The notes under the pieces are model-generated. The model was not told the origin of the DNA, ran no database searches, and worked only from the letters and a program-made list of their open reading frames with translations. Made by a program: the position numbers and the translations under genes. Shown here piece after piece: positions 28,248 through 37,650 of a stretch of DNA of 64,000 nt (position 1 is its first letter; the number at the start of each line of letters is the position of its first letter). The DNA comes from Fidelibacterota bacterium (GTDB lineage Bacteria; Fidelibacterota; UBA8477; JABMPR01): positions 1-64,000 of the forward strand of contig JAERTJ010000198.1 in NCBI GenBank assembly GCA_016844945.1, read 5' to 3'.

Positions 28248-29300
28248 ATGAAAAATGCTATCAAAGTTCTCGCCATTCTCCTTATTGGATTATCAGTGGT
28301 TTTTGGTGAACAAATTAATCGTTATGGATCCACTACAGCCAACTTCCTTGAAATTGGAATGGGCAGTGCACCTTCAGCCATGGGTGAAGCCTATGTTGCT
28401 GTTACTGGTGATCTTACTTCAGTCTATTGGAACCCGGCTGGGGCTGCTTACCTGAGGAAAAGTGCATTTTCTCTCATGTACCAACCCTGGTTGGTGGATA
28501 TAAACACCGTCTTTGCCAGTGGAGCTGTCGTTCTTCCAGGTGTGGGTACATTTGTTGCCTCGCTGACCCAGGTGGGTTATGGTGAGATGCAGGTCACCAC
28601 ACTTGCCAATCAAGATGGTACCGGTGAATATTTTACCGCAAATGATTTCGCAGTCGGGCTCTCGTATGCCAGAAAAATAGCCAATTGGTTCTCCTTTGGT
28701 GCTACGGCTAAAATGATCAATTCCCAGATCTGGCACGAGAGTGCCTCTGCGTTTGCGTTGGATTTAGGTGTGATTGTCAAGACCCAGTTTTTTGCTCCCG
28801 GTGGTGCGAAGGGGAAAGGGCTTGATATCGGTATGAGTATTTCCAATTATGGAAGTCGCATGCAATTCGATGGTATCGACTTAATACAACCCATTGATAT
28901 CTCAGAGGATGAGACAGGAAACTATGGTGATGTTATTGGACAATACCGTACACAGGAATGGGAATTACCTCTCATCTTCAGAATCGGTCTTGCCTTGAAA
29001 CCCATCCAGACCAGGTCCTCAACCCTGACTCTTGCAGTTGATGCTCTACATCCAAACAACAACTCTGAATCCATCAATGTGGGTGGGGAATATGCGCTAC
29101 GAATATCTAATTCTGGCAGATTCTATCTACGCAGTGGGTACAAAGCACTGTTTATGGATGAACCACAATTCGGTCTCACGGGTGGTGGCGGTATGGAGCT
29201 ATTCCTAATGGGCAACCGATCCGTAAAAGTGGACTATGCGTTTAAGGACGCAGGTATGATGGGCAGAACTCATGCTTATACGCTTGGATTTACCTTCTAA
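28248..29300 (+). CDS. PorV/PorQ family outer-membrane barrel protein
   Basis: The 350-residue protein follows AAGGAGGT and has a signal peptide ending near VVFG. GMGSAPSAMGEAYVAVTGDLTSVYWNPAGAAYL is the family signature region at the mature N-terminus. The remainder alternates beta strands and ends in RTHAYTLGFTF with a terminal Phe. In type IX secretion, PorV-like proteins receive substrates at the outer membrane, and many FCB genomes encode a copy beside TonB receptors and secreted proteins. Several proteins in this locus carry C-terminal sorting domains, so a docking role is plausible. Core type IX secretion genes are not in this window. Confidence 0.83.
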   Translation: MKNAIKVLAILLIGLSVVFGEQINRYGSTTANFLEIGMGSAPSAMGEAYVAVTGDLTSVYWNPAGAAYLRKSAFSLMYQPWLVDINTVFASGAVVLPGVGTFVASLTQVGYGEMQVTTLANQDGTGEYFTANDFAVGLSYARKIANWFSFGATAKMINSQIWHESASAFALDLGVIVKTQFFAPGGAKGKGLDIGMSISNYGSRMQFDGIDLIQPIDISEDETGNYGDVIGQYRTQEWELPLIFRIGLALKPIQTRSSTLTLAVDALHPNNNSESINVGGEYALRISNSGRFYLRSGYKALFMDEPQFGLTGGGGMELFLMGNRSVKVDYAFKDAGMMGRTHAYTLGFTF

Positions 29301-29303
29301 CCG

Positions 29304-30821
29304 ATGAATCGAATTACAATTAAAGCCGTTCTGGGAATTATTTTCGGGACGGCTTTGTTGGTTTTGGCCAGCTGTGAAAAACAACCTGATGTTGCAGGTG
29401 AAGTGTTGGCCATGGTTGGGGATCGAGTGATTACCAAAGAGGACTTTTTAAGACGAGCAGAATATACACTACGTCCTGCTTACTGCAGTGGTGATGGATA
29501 TATCCACCGCAAAATTGTTTTAAACAGTCTCATCTCAGAAAAACTTTTATCCCTGGAAACACCTGATTCACCCTTACGTTCAGAAGCTGATTTTCAAGCC
29601 TATATCCAGGGTCGCCAGGAACAGTCCATGCGACAATGGCTTTTCAAACAACAGGCTTATGACAAAGTTGAGATCGATAGCGCCAGTCTCATTGAAGCCT
29701 ATCAGCTCGCCAACAGAACCTACAATTTACAGTTTATCACGCTTCCAGACTCAAATGCTGCCCATGCCTGGCAATCTGCTATAAATGATGGATACGACTT
29801 TCTGGGTGTGGCAACTGCTCTCACAGGGACTGATAGCGTTCCCGCTCGCCCCATGACCTGGTTTGATCGTGAGGACGAACATATTCATACTGCCCTCTTC
29901 AATAATCAGATCAGGAAGGGTGATGTTGTTGGACCGCTTCCTGCAGGGGAGGGACAATATATTGTCATGAGAGTCAACGGATGGACGAGCACACCTGCCA
30001 TCACTGATACAGATATGAGTCAACAATGGGAGGATGTTCATACCCGTCTGGTCGAAATCAATGCTGATGCGCGTTATTTAAACTATGTAGCCTCTATCAT
30101 GGCCGGCAAAGAGATGCATATGAACAAACCTGTCTTCAAATCTTATTCCCTCAAAGCAGCGGAAGAGTATTTGCAATCTGCTGAAGACAAAAAAAAGCTC
30201 CTCAATCAAGCCGTCTGGAATGAAGAGGAACAAATATTTACTGCGGAACTAGGTGATTTACCAGGTGGGATTCCCGGAGACGCCGTACTGTTTGATGTGG
30301 ATGGTGACTCGTGGACTGTGGACCGATTTGAAAAATACTTAAAAAAACATCCACTTGTATTCAGGAAAAAAAACATGACTTACAAAGAATTTCCTGAACA
30401 GCTCAAATTTGCCATAGCTGACCTGGTGAGAGATCATTTCTTAACTCAGAAAGCATATGATCTTGAATATGATAAAGTCGCCAATATTCGCCAGGCAACC
30501 CAGGTCTGGGAAGATCACTATATCAGCCGTCATGCGCGGAATAGTTACCTGAGAACTGCCATGAGTGCTGTTTCAGACTCCTTGAATCTGGATGAGGTTG
30601 GTATATTGGAGCGATTTATGGATCCGCTCATCGATTCCTTACAGGCTAAGTATTCAGATCAAATTTTTATCGATACAGATCTATTTGAATCATTAGAGTT
30701 GAGTAATGTCCCCATGATGGTCAGCACTCGCAATGTTCCCTTTCCTCTAGCAGTTCCTGGCTTTCCTCGACTGACAACTGATAATAAATTGAATTATGGT
30801 CAAAAACAGGCGATGAACTAG
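29304..30821 (+). CDS. SurA/parvulin-like periplasmic chaperone lipoprotein
   Basis: The 505-residue protein starts three bases after the PorV-like stop with no ribosome site of its own, suggesting coupling. The lipobox VLASC places the lipidated Cys near 24. GEVLAMVGDRVITKEDFLRRAE opens a SurA-type N-terminal chaperone segment. A parvulin-like domain follows at about 130-215 (LQFITLPDS, GYDFLGVATAL, IRKGDVVGPLPAGEGQYIVMRV). A helical C-terminal half (about 340-470) completes a SurA-like plan. It probably assists folding of outer-membrane proteins from the same operon, such as the receptor and PorV-like barrel. Whether it has isomerase activity cannot be judged. Confidence 0.75.
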   Translation: MNRITIKAVLGIIFGTALLVLASCEKQPDVAGEVLAMVGDRVITKEDFLRRAEYTLRPAYCSGDGYIHRKIVLNSLISEKLLSLETPDSPLRSEADFQAYIQGRQEQSMRQWLFKQQAYDKVEIDSASLIEAYQLANRTYNLQFITLPDSNAAHAWQSAINDGYDFLGVATALTGTDSVPARPMTWFDREDEHIHTALFNNQIRKGDVVGPLPAGEGQYIVMRVNGWTSTPAITDTDMSQQWEDVHTRLVEINADARYLNYVASIMAGKEMHMNKPVFKSYSLKAAEEYLQSAEDKKKLLNQAVWNEEEQIFTAELGDLPGGIPGDAVLFDVDGDSWTVDRFEKYLKKHPLVFRKKNMTYKEFPEQLKFAIADLVRDHFLTQKAYDLEYDKVANIRQATQVWEDHYISRHARNSYLRTAMSAVSDSLNLDEVGILERFMDPLIDSLQAKYSDQIFIDTDLFESLELSNVPMMVSTRNVPFPLAVPGFPRLTTDNKLNYGQKQAMN

Positions 30822-30823
30822 AT

Positions 30824-32635
30824 ATGCTGAGACGTATTTACTTCCTGATTATTGTGTGTGGATTGTCTGTGATTCACGGCCAACCCTATCGCGGAGCAGA
30901 GTTACGTACCCATGAGTATTTTCAGTATGGACGGTTTGAAACCCGGTTGAAATCCCCACAGGGTGAGGGCTTTTTAGCCAGTTTCTTTACATATAATGAT
31001 TCATTTCCTGCAACGGACTGGTGTGAAATTGATTTTGAGATTCTGGGCCGCTGGTCAGACAATGTTGATGTAAACATCATCGATGAAAATGGCTCTCATC
31101 TAAGACAACATCCATTAAGTTTTAACCCACACATTGGGTTTCACACCTATGCCATGGAATGGACCCCTGAGTATGTCGCCTGGTTTGTTGATGGTGAAGA
31201 GTTTTACCGACAATCCGGGGGGCACATCACTCACCTCTCAGAACCAACAAAATTGATGATGAATATCTGGACGCCTGCCTATGAAGATTGGGTGGGGTTT
31301 ATCGATGAACGGACACTGCCTAGATTTGCATACTATGACTGGGCCTCCTATGCGGCTTACACACCCGGTTCAGGCTCGGTGGGTACGGATTCAGATTTTA
31401 CCCTGGTGTGGGTGGATGATTTTGAGACCTATAATGATACAATTTGGGAAAAGAGTGATAACCACGGCTGGAATGGAAATAATTCACTTCTGGTTGAGGA
31501 GAATATTGTTTATCAGGATGGCATGATGATTCTCTGTTTGACCCTGCCTGGTGAAGAGGGGTATGGGGATGATACAGCACCCAAGATGCTCTGGGCACGA
31601 GCCATCAATCCTGACTCAGTCGTTGTGAGGTTCAGCGAAGAATTGGATCCTGAGATTGCCAGTCTCAGTACCACCTATACCATTCCAAACTATCCGATTT
31701 TGTCCACCATTTTGCATGAAGATCAACGCACGGTGAGTCTCACTCTCGAGGATCTAGATATCAACGGCAGCGCCACAGTGTACGCCCAGGGATTGAAAGA
31801 CCAGTCTCCAGCAGGCAATACACAGGCTGTGACATTTGTTCCTATTACCCTGCCAGCACCTCTTGAATTGCCCATACGGATCAATTGCGCAGGAGATTCT
31901 GCCCAAGGTTTTCTTAAAGATCAATGGTGGTCCCACGATGTTGAGTATGGTCATGAAGGTGGTAATTATCAGACGGCTCACGACTACCCCGAATTTGATG
32001 GAACAGAACTGGATACCGTCATGGCTACCTCTCTCAATCGATATTCACGGTACCATATCAGACTGAAACCTGGAACCTTCGATATTCAACTTCACTTCGC
32101 AGAACAAGGGTATCATGCAGTTGGAGAGCGTGTGTTTGAGCTTTTTGTTGAGGATTCGCTAATTGAGGCGGAGTTGGATGTTTTTGACCATGTGGGCAAC
32201 TCAGGTGTTTATACCATTACCCTTTCTGGTTGGGATATAACCGATGGCTCCCTGGACATTCTGGGTGCTGCGCTCATCTATGGTGCAGGATACGCCTATG
32301 CTGGTCCCTTGCTTAATGCTATAGAGATTGACGGTTCTTACTGGGTTGGCGTAAGGGCTACCCAAAATCCACTGGATTATGAGTTGTCTGGTATCTTTCC
32401 CAATCCCTTCAACCCTTCAACACAAATAGAATTCACCGTGCCAGAGATGGCACATGTCAATGTTTCCCTTTTTAATCTTAGGGGAGCTCAGGTCATGAAG
32501 CTAGCCAATAGACCTTTTAATCCTGGCAAACACAGACTGACTCTCCATGGAGCCGAACTCTCCAGCGGTGTCTACTTTGTAAGGCTCACATCAGGTAATT
32601 ACCACAAGAGTCACAAAATTTTACTCCTCAAATAA
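30824..32635 (+). CDS. Circularly permuted GH16 lichenase with malectin-like CBM and sorting domain
   Basis: The 603-residue protein has a signal peptide ending near IHGQ. The catalytic domain is circularly permuted. The mature protein starts at YRGAELRTHEYFQYGRFE, which is mid-domain in ordinary GH16. The usual N-terminal strands (WVDDFETYNDTIWEKSD...DGMMILCLT) come after the catalytic half, at about 195-245. The same order is known in the Fibrobacter succinogenes 1,3-1,4-beta-glucanase. CEIDFEIL gives E68, D70 and E72 in the regular ExDxE form of lichenases. A malectin-like (CBM57-type) domain spans about 345-505, and a FPNPFNPSTQIEF sorting domain ends the protein. Its predicted activity is endo-cleavage of mixed-linkage beta-glucan. 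Confidence 0.88.
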   Translation: MLRRIYFLIIVCGLSVIHGQPYRGAELRTHEYFQYGRFETRLKSPQGEGFLASFFTYNDSFPATDWCEIDFEILGRWSDNVDVNIIDENGSHLRQHPLSFNPHIGFHTYAMEWTPEYVAWFVDGEEFYRQSGGHITHLSEPTKLMMNIWTPAYEDWVGFIDERTLPRFAYYDWASYAAYTPGSGSVGTDSDFTLVWVDDFETYNDTIWEKSDNHGWNGNNSLLVEENIVYQDGMMILCLTLPGEEGYGDDTAPKMLWARAINPDSVVVRFSEELDPEIASLSTTYTIPNYPILSTILHEDQRTVSLTLEDLDINGSATVYAQGLKDQSPAGNTQAVTFVPITLPAPLELPIRINCAGDSAQGFLKDQWWSHDVEYGHEGGNYQTAHDYPEFDGTELDTVMATSLNRYSRYHIRLKPGTFDIQLHFAEQGYHAVGERVFELFVEDSLIEAELDVFDHVGNSGVYTITLSGWDITDGSLDILGAALIYGAGYAYAGPLLNAIEIDGSYWVGVRATQNPLDYELSGIFPNPFNPSTQIEFTVPEMAHVNVSLFNLRGAQVMKLANRPFNPGKHRLTLHGAELSSGVYFVRLTSGNYHKSHKILLLK

Positions 32636-32643
32636 GGTATCCC

Positions 32644-33735
32644 ATGCTTCAATTTATAAATCAGTTCAACCGCTACGCTATCATTGCGACCATTTTGTTG
32701 CTGACAACATCTGGTATGGCAAAAGATTATCGTGGTGCCGAGTACCGGACGATAGAGACTGTCCGCTACGGACGTTTTGAAGCCCGTATCAAATCCGCAC
32801 CACATCCGGGGACAGTTTCCAGTCTATTTACATACCATGAATTGGGAAGTGCAGGCGTTGCTGAGTGGAATGAGATCGATATTGAGTTTTTAGGCCGGTA
32901 TACCGATCGCTTTCAGGTGAACACCATTACCGATTGGCAAGCCGATTGGGTACAATTTGTTGATCTTGATTATGATCCAGCATCTGAGTTTCACGACTAT
33001 GCCTTTGAATGGACACCCGATTATATCGCCTGGTTTGTTGATGGGGAAGAAGTCAATCGACAGACAGGTCCCCATGTAGGTGAAATGAACCGCTATCAAA
33101 AGATTATGATGAACCTCTGGCCGTCCACGAATTCAGCCTGGGTGGGGAACCTGAATCCTTCCGATCTTCCCATTTATGCCATTTATGATTGGTTCACTTA
33201 CTCAGCCTATGTTCCAGGTACAGGCAGTTCAGGAACGGGGAATAACTTTGTCCAGCTGTGGCACGATGACTTCAACTATTGGGATGCTTCTCGCTGGCAG
33301 AAGGCAACTCATACCTGGGATGGGAACAACTGTGACTTCACCCCTGCAAATGCTGTGTTGACTGGAGGCTTTTTAGTCCTGTGTCTCACCACACCATCCA
33401 ATACAGGTTATAGTGGACCACCTTTGTCCATAGATGATCATCCAGAATCTGTTCCTGAGGGTTTTCAACTTTCACCGGCATGGCCTAATCCATTTAACGA
33501 TCAAGTCAATTTCTCCATCAACAATCTCAAACCAGGAAGTATACGGATTGATATTATTGATATTCAAGGTGAAGTAAAATATTCGCAGCTCCGTTCTGAT
33601 GTATCAAGTGATTATTTAGAATTCAGTTGGGAGGGTAAAGATGATCTGGGGAACGCTTTACCCAGTGGATCATATATCTGTAGTGTGACTCAAGCCCGGA
33701 ACCAGCTCAGTCAGAAAATTCTATTATTGAAATGA
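32644..33735 (+). CDS. Circularly permuted GH16 lichenase with sorting domain
   Basis: The 363-residue protein is a second permuted lichenase, nine bases after the first. Its signal peptide ends near GMAK, then YRGAEYRTIETVRYGRFEAR opens the catalytic half. EWNEIDIEFLG supplies E77, D79 and E81. LWHDDFNYWDASRWQKATHTWDG, the strand that is N-terminal in ordinary GH16, lies near residues 205-225. No additional CBM is present. A short sorting domain with WPNPFNDQVNFS ends in QKILLLK. The shared plan but clear divergence from the upstream gene indicate an older tandem duplication with gain or loss of the malectin-like module. Predicted substrate is mixed-linkage beta-1,3-1,4-glucan. The ATGA at 33732-33735 overlaps the next gene. 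Confidence 0.9.
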   Translation: MLQFINQFNRYAIIATILLLTTSGMAKDYRGAEYRTIETVRYGRFEARIKSAPHPGTVSSLFTYHELGSAGVAEWNEIDIEFLGRYTDRFQVNTITDWQADWVQFVDLDYDPASEFHDYAFEWTPDYIAWFVDGEEVNRQTGPHVGEMNRYQKIMMNLWPSTNSAWVGNLNPSDLPIYAIYDWFTYSAYVPGTGSSGTGNNFVQLWHDDFNYWDASRWQKATHTWDGNNCDFTPANAVLTGGFLVLCLTTPSNTGYSGPPLSIDDHPESVPEGFQLSPAWPNPFNDQVNFSINNLKPGSIRIDIIDIQGEVKYSQLRSDVSSDYLEFSWEGKDDLGNALPSGSYICSVTQARNQLSQKILLLK

Positions 33736-34541
33736 CTTTACCCCGATACAGACTACTCCCAACCCTGGTGCTTCTTTTTTGCGCCGCTTCTATCGTTCAG
33801 TGTGAAAAGACAGAGGAGCCGGAACTTCCACTTCCAGAGTCAAGTGATCCAGAGGGATGGGTTCTGAGCTGGGAAGATGAGTTCGATTCGGATTCTATAA
33901 ATGCATCGGACTGGATTGTTGCCGATGGACATTGGTCCCATAATGGGGAAGAACAGTATTATGCACCTGATGAGGTCTTCCTCCATGAAGGGAAATTGAG
34001 AATTCGCTCAAGATTTCGCTCATACAGTGGTCTGGATTACACATCCGGTCATATTGAATCCGTTTATTCCCAAAGATATGGTCGGATAGATATCAGTGCT
34101 CGATTACCTGGTACCAAAGGGATGTGGCCAGCACTCTGGTTGTTATCAGTTTTTCGCACCTGGCCACCTGAAATTGACATTATTGAATTGCTGGGGAATG
34201 ATCCCAATACCATCCACATGTCAAATCATTGGGGTCCATTGACTGATGGCAAGTCACCCTGGGAAATCGGTCAAACCCGAACGCGACATTTCAGCGGACC
34301 CGATTTTACAGATGATTTTCATGTCTTTAGCCTGGAGTGGTTTCCAGACAGTCTGAGATGGCTGGTAGACGATACACTTAGGTTTATGAGCACAGAAGGT
34401 ATTCCTCATGAACCCATGTACCTGATTATGAATACCGCAGTGGGTGGGGGCTGGCCAGGCTCACCAGACCAGAGTACAATTTTTCCACAATTCCATGATA
34501 TAGACTATGTTAGGTTTTATACCCGTGAAACAACAAATTAA
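33732..34541 (+). CDS. GH16 beta-1,3(4)-glucanase, lipoprotein
   Basis: The 269-residue protein has a lipoprotein signal (SIVQC, Cys about 25) and one GH16 jelly roll in normal, non-permuted order. SWEDEFDSDSINASDW opens it, GRIDISARLPGTKGMWPALW follows, and PEIDIIELLG supplies E147, D149 and E152 in the bulged ExDxxE form. DIDYVRFYTR closes the fold. This form is typical of laminarinases and beta-1,3(4)-glucanases, so it complements the two regular-form lichenases just upstream. It is coupled by a four-base overlap to the preceding gene. The closest plan in the window is the GH16 at 8808-9608, but the loops differ. Confidence 0.9.
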   Translation: MTLPRYRLLPTLVLLFCAASIVQCEKTEEPELPLPESSDPEGWVLSWEDEFDSDSINASDWIVADGHWSHNGEEQYYAPDEVFLHEGKLRIRSRFRSYSGLDYTSGHIESVYSQRYGRIDISARLPGTKGMWPALWLLSVFRTWPPEIDIIELLGNDPNTIHMSNHWGPLTDGKSPWEIGQTRTRHFSGPDFTDDFHVFSLEWFPDSLRWLVDDTLRFMSTEGIPHEPMYLIMNTAVGGGWPGSPDQSTIFPQFHDIDYVRFYTRETTN

Positions 34542-36495
34542 AGCACTTCTACTTATACTGTCCCTGATAATTACTATCCCTGGTTATGCCTTTGTTCATA
34601 CTGAAGGTCATAACATAAAGGATGCGAACGGCAATAAAGTGTTATTGCGAGGCATGGGACTGGGAGGATGGTTGGTGCCAGAGGGTTATATGCTCCATAC
34701 ACCTGGTATGGGATCACCCACCAGTATCCGCGCCCAGGTAGTGGATGTTATTGGTGAAGCCGGCGCCAATGAGTTTTATGCAGCGTATCACAACAATTAT
34801 GTAACGCGTGAGGATATAGCTGAGTTAGCTGAGTGGGGCTTTGATCATGTTAGAATGCCCTTTCACTACAATATGTTTTCACCGGCAATTGGTGTCTGGG
34901 ATGAATGGGGATTTGAAGTGACCGATTCTCTCATCGCCTGGTGCTCAGATGTGGGTATGCATGTGGTCCTGGATATGCATTGTGCCCCAGGTGGTCAAAA
35001 TGGGGGACCCATCAGTGATAGCGATGGTACAGCAAGGCTATGGCTGGAAGACTCCAATCAGGTGCATACCATACAAATCTGGGAACGAATCGCTCAGCGT
35101 TATGTGAATGAACCCTGGGTGGGAGGTTATGACCTATTAAACGAACCCGTCTTGCCCTGGGGCGTAACGCCAGCACAATTTAAAGAACTGTATCAGAGAA
35201 TCACCAACGTGATACGTGATGTGGATCGTAATCATATCATTTTCATCGAAGGAAATTGGTACGCAACGGATTTCACCGGGCTGGTACCCTTTAATGATGA
35301 TAATATGTCTTATAGTTTTCACAAATACTGGAGTGTGAATACACCACAGACAATCCAGACCTACCTGGATATGCGCCTCGAAACTAACAAACCGCTGTGG
35401 ATGAGTGAAACCGGCGAAAATTCCAATCAATGGTTCCATGACGCTGTCCAATTGTTTGAAGACAATAATGTTGGCTGGTGCTGGTGGACCACCAAAAAGG
35501 TTGATACCATCACCAGTCCCTATTCAGCCCCTCGACCTGCCGGATATCAACAACTCCTGGATTACTGGGCGGGGAATGGACCAAAACCTAATTCAATTCA
35601 AGCCAAAGCAATCCTCATGGAGCTTGCTGATAATCTGCGTACTGAGAATTGCAGGTTTAGTCCTGGTGTTGTGGATTCATGGTTTAGTCCACTCTTTGAC
35701 AATACAAATGTTCCTTTCAAGGAGCACACTATTCCTGGCACCATTTTAACGGCAGACTATGATATCGGTGCCCAGGGCGTAGCATATTTTGATGAGGTAT
35801 ATGAAACTGTCCATTGGGACAATTATACAGCCTGGAACAGTGGCCACCAGTATCGAAATGATGGCGTGGATCTGGAAATTGGTAGCTCTGGAATCCCCAG
35901 TGTGGGTTTCACGGGTCAGAGTGAATGGATGATCTACACATTTAATGCTGATGTAGGGGGTATCTATGATATGGAGCTTGAAATAGCCAGTACAAATTAT
36001 TCTGGTCAATTTCGACTCTATCTGGATGGAGCCACATTAAAGACTGTGACAGAAACGCCTTCCACGGGCAGTTGGGAAACTTTTACACCACTCCTGGTTG
36101 AGGGCTTAAGTATCCCCGTGGGGCAGCACGAATTGCGCCTGGAAATTTTGGAAGCAGGATTCAATATGCGTGCCATGGAATTTACTCTGGATTCTGCGTT
36201 TGCAGTTCCAGAAACACCTGAGCCCTTCGATTTGGGTCAGAATTATCCAAATCCATTTAACGGTGGTACAACAATTCCCCTTAGCATTCTCTCTGAAGAC
36301 CAGGTAACTGTGGAAATTATTGATTTAATGGGTCGTATTCAAAAAACATTTATTCGTGATCGGTATAGCCTTGAAAACGAATTAATTTGGAACGGTTCAA
36401 ATGTTACGGGTGCATTTGTGCCTGCAGGTGTTTATTTATGCCGCGCACGTTCAGGGGAGACGCAGCAAACCAAAAAAATTGTATTTATTCCCTGA
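34525..36495 (+). CDS. GH5 beta-glucanase with CBM6 and sorting domain
   Basis: GTG 34525 is preferred over ATG 34507 because it gives a clean signal peptide (MKQQIKALLLILSLIITIPGYA) and reduces the overlap with the previous gene to 17 bases; the protein is then 656 residues. The GH5 barrel has LRGMGLGGWLVPEGY, FDHVRMPFHYN, YDLLNEP (acid/base E207) and LWMSETGEN (nucleophile E295). A CBM6-like jelly roll follows at about 405-560 (GVAYFDEVYETVHWDNY, GVDLEIG). The NYPNPFNGGTTIP sorting domain ends the chain. Subfamily GH5_46 is possible but tentative. It should act on beta-1,3- or mixed-linkage glucan at the cell surface, with CBM6 binding chain ends. Confidence 0.85.
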   Translation: MKQQIKALLLILSLIITIPGYAFVHTEGHNIKDANGNKVLLRGMGLGGWLVPEGYMLHTPGMGSPTSIRAQVVDVIGEAGANEFYAAYHNNYVTREDIAELAEWGFDHVRMPFHYNMFSPAIGVWDEWGFEVTDSLIAWCSDVGMHVVLDMHCAPGGQNGGPISDSDGTARLWLEDSNQVHTIQIWERIAQRYVNEPWVGGYDLLNEPVLPWGVTPAQFKELYQRITNVIRDVDRNHIIFIEGNWYATDFTGLVPFNDDNMSYSFHKYWSVNTPQTIQTYLDMRLETNKPLWMSETGENSNQWFHDAVQLFEDNNVGWCWWTTKKVDTITSPYSAPRPAGYQQLLDYWAGNGPKPNSIQAKAILMELADNLRTENCRFSPGVVDSWFSPLFDNTNVPFKEHTIPGTILTADYDIGAQGVAYFDEVYETVHWDNYTAWNSGHQYRNDGVDLEIGSSGIPSVGFTGQSEWMIYTFNADVGGIYDMELEIASTNYSGQFRLYLDGATLKTVTETPSTGSWETFTPLLVEGLSIPVGQHELRLEILEAGFNMRAMEFTLDSAFAVPETPEPFDLGQNYPNPFNGGTTIPLSILSEDQVTVEIIDLMGRIQKTFIRDRYSLENELIWNGSNVTGAFVPAGVYLCRARSGETQQTKKIVFIP

Positions 36496-36597
36496 TGAAC
36501 AGATCGTTCTTGAGTAAAAAAACAGTAAAGATTTTTCAATAAATAGCGTCTCAATTGATGGAAGGTGAAAACGACAGGTAAGGATGATTACAATTCA

Positions 36598-37641
36598 ATG
36601 AATGTACGGCACAAAAGATTGACAGCATATGTGGCTCTGGCAGTATTGTTGGTTCTTATCCTGGTATTTGTACCCTTTCCTCAACGGAGCTCCTTAAAGG
36701 CAGTCGTCACACCCTCTGCCGCCTTTCATGTCCTTTCAAATGGGGGAGGAGCATTTTCAACAGTCCTCATGGACAACTGGCACAATAAGACCCTCGCTTC
36801 TCAAAATTTTGTTCCGCAGCGAGGCGGAATGGTTCAGTACGCAGGTAGGGGTGATAGTAAAGGTGCTGTTGTATCCGGAGATACATTAGCCCACTTCATA
36901 TCCAGCTCGATTCTTGATAAAATAGCTACTCTGGAGGGAAACATTAGCACCTTACGTGCCTATCTGGAATTTGAACGATCTGGAGGTCGTGAATCCGAGA
37001 TAGAAGCTGCCAGACTGCAGCTTGATTATGCGAAAACCAGGTATTCTGAGCAATTAAAGGTTCTTGAAAGGTCAAAAATTCTCCTGGATCGCAATGTGAT
37101 TACTCAGCAAGAATATGAAATTGATGCCCGCAAGGAACGTCTAAATGCTATTCGAGTTTCCATCGCAGAGGCTGACCTAGGGTCAGCATTGACAGGTGCA
37201 CAGATAAGTAAGCTTGAAGTATTAAGAGCTCAGATTACAGATGAAGAGAATAAGCTTTTTCTGGCGAAACAGCTGCTTGCAGATATGACCATCACCAGTC
37301 CTATATCCGGCCAGCTATTTTATCCCCTGGATGTAGATTCCCTGATCATGGTGGGCAAGACAGATTCAATGGTCATTGTATTGCCAATTCAACGCGGTTC
37401 ACAGAGCAGTATCGAATGGCAATCGAACCTGATATTATCGGGGACTGACTTCGAACTAGAAGTTTCCCCTGACCAGCTCTCTATAGACAATCAAATTTTA
37501 GGTGCTAGTAATGCTCAATTGGTTTTGGCACGTATCATTGTAGATAATTCAGATAATAAATTGAGTTCAGGACAATTACTTGAAGCCTCAATTAGTTTTA
37601 AATCCCAGAGCCTATTCCAGATTGTTAGGGAAATGTTTTAG
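36598..37641 (+). CDS. HlyD-like membrane-anchored coiled-coil protein, partner of VTC and DUF4956
   Basis: ATG 36598 is preferred (347 residues). An upstream GTG at 36565 lacks a usable ribosome site. One transmembrane helix (AYVALAVLLVLILVFV, about 9-25) anchors a periplasmic part with two half-barrel segments (GGMVQYAGRGD and MTITSPISGQLFYPLD) flanking a long coiled coil at about 100-225. This is the layout of membrane-fusion (HlyD-type) proteins. However, no ABC or RND pump and no outer-membrane channel adjoin it. Instead it is followed after 9 bp by a VTC-domain gene and then a DUF4956 gene, so the three probably work together. Its function is unknown. Confidence 0.65.
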   Translation: MNVRHKRLTAYVALAVLLVLILVFVPFPQRSSLKAVVTPSAAFHVLSNGGGAFSTVLMDNWHNKTLASQNFVPQRGGMVQYAGRGDSKGAVVSGDTLAHFISSSILDKIATLEGNISTLRAYLEFERSGGRESEIEAARLQLDYAKTRYSEQLKVLERSKILLDRNVITQQEYEIDARKERLNAIRVSIAEADLGSALTGAQISKLEVLRAQITDEENKLFLAKQLLADMTITSPISGQLFYPLDVDSLIMVGKTDSMVIVLPIQRGSQSSIEWQSNLILSGTDFELEVSPDQLSIDNQILGASNAQLVLARIIVDNSDNKLSSGQLLEASISFKSQSLFQIVREMF

Positions 37642-37650
37642 AGTTTCTAT

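Noticed and set aside
36565-36597. GTG start for the HlyD-like protein
   Set aside because: The spacing to the nearest purine-rich stretch is too short; the ATG at 36598 begins next to a basic and hydrophobic anchor.
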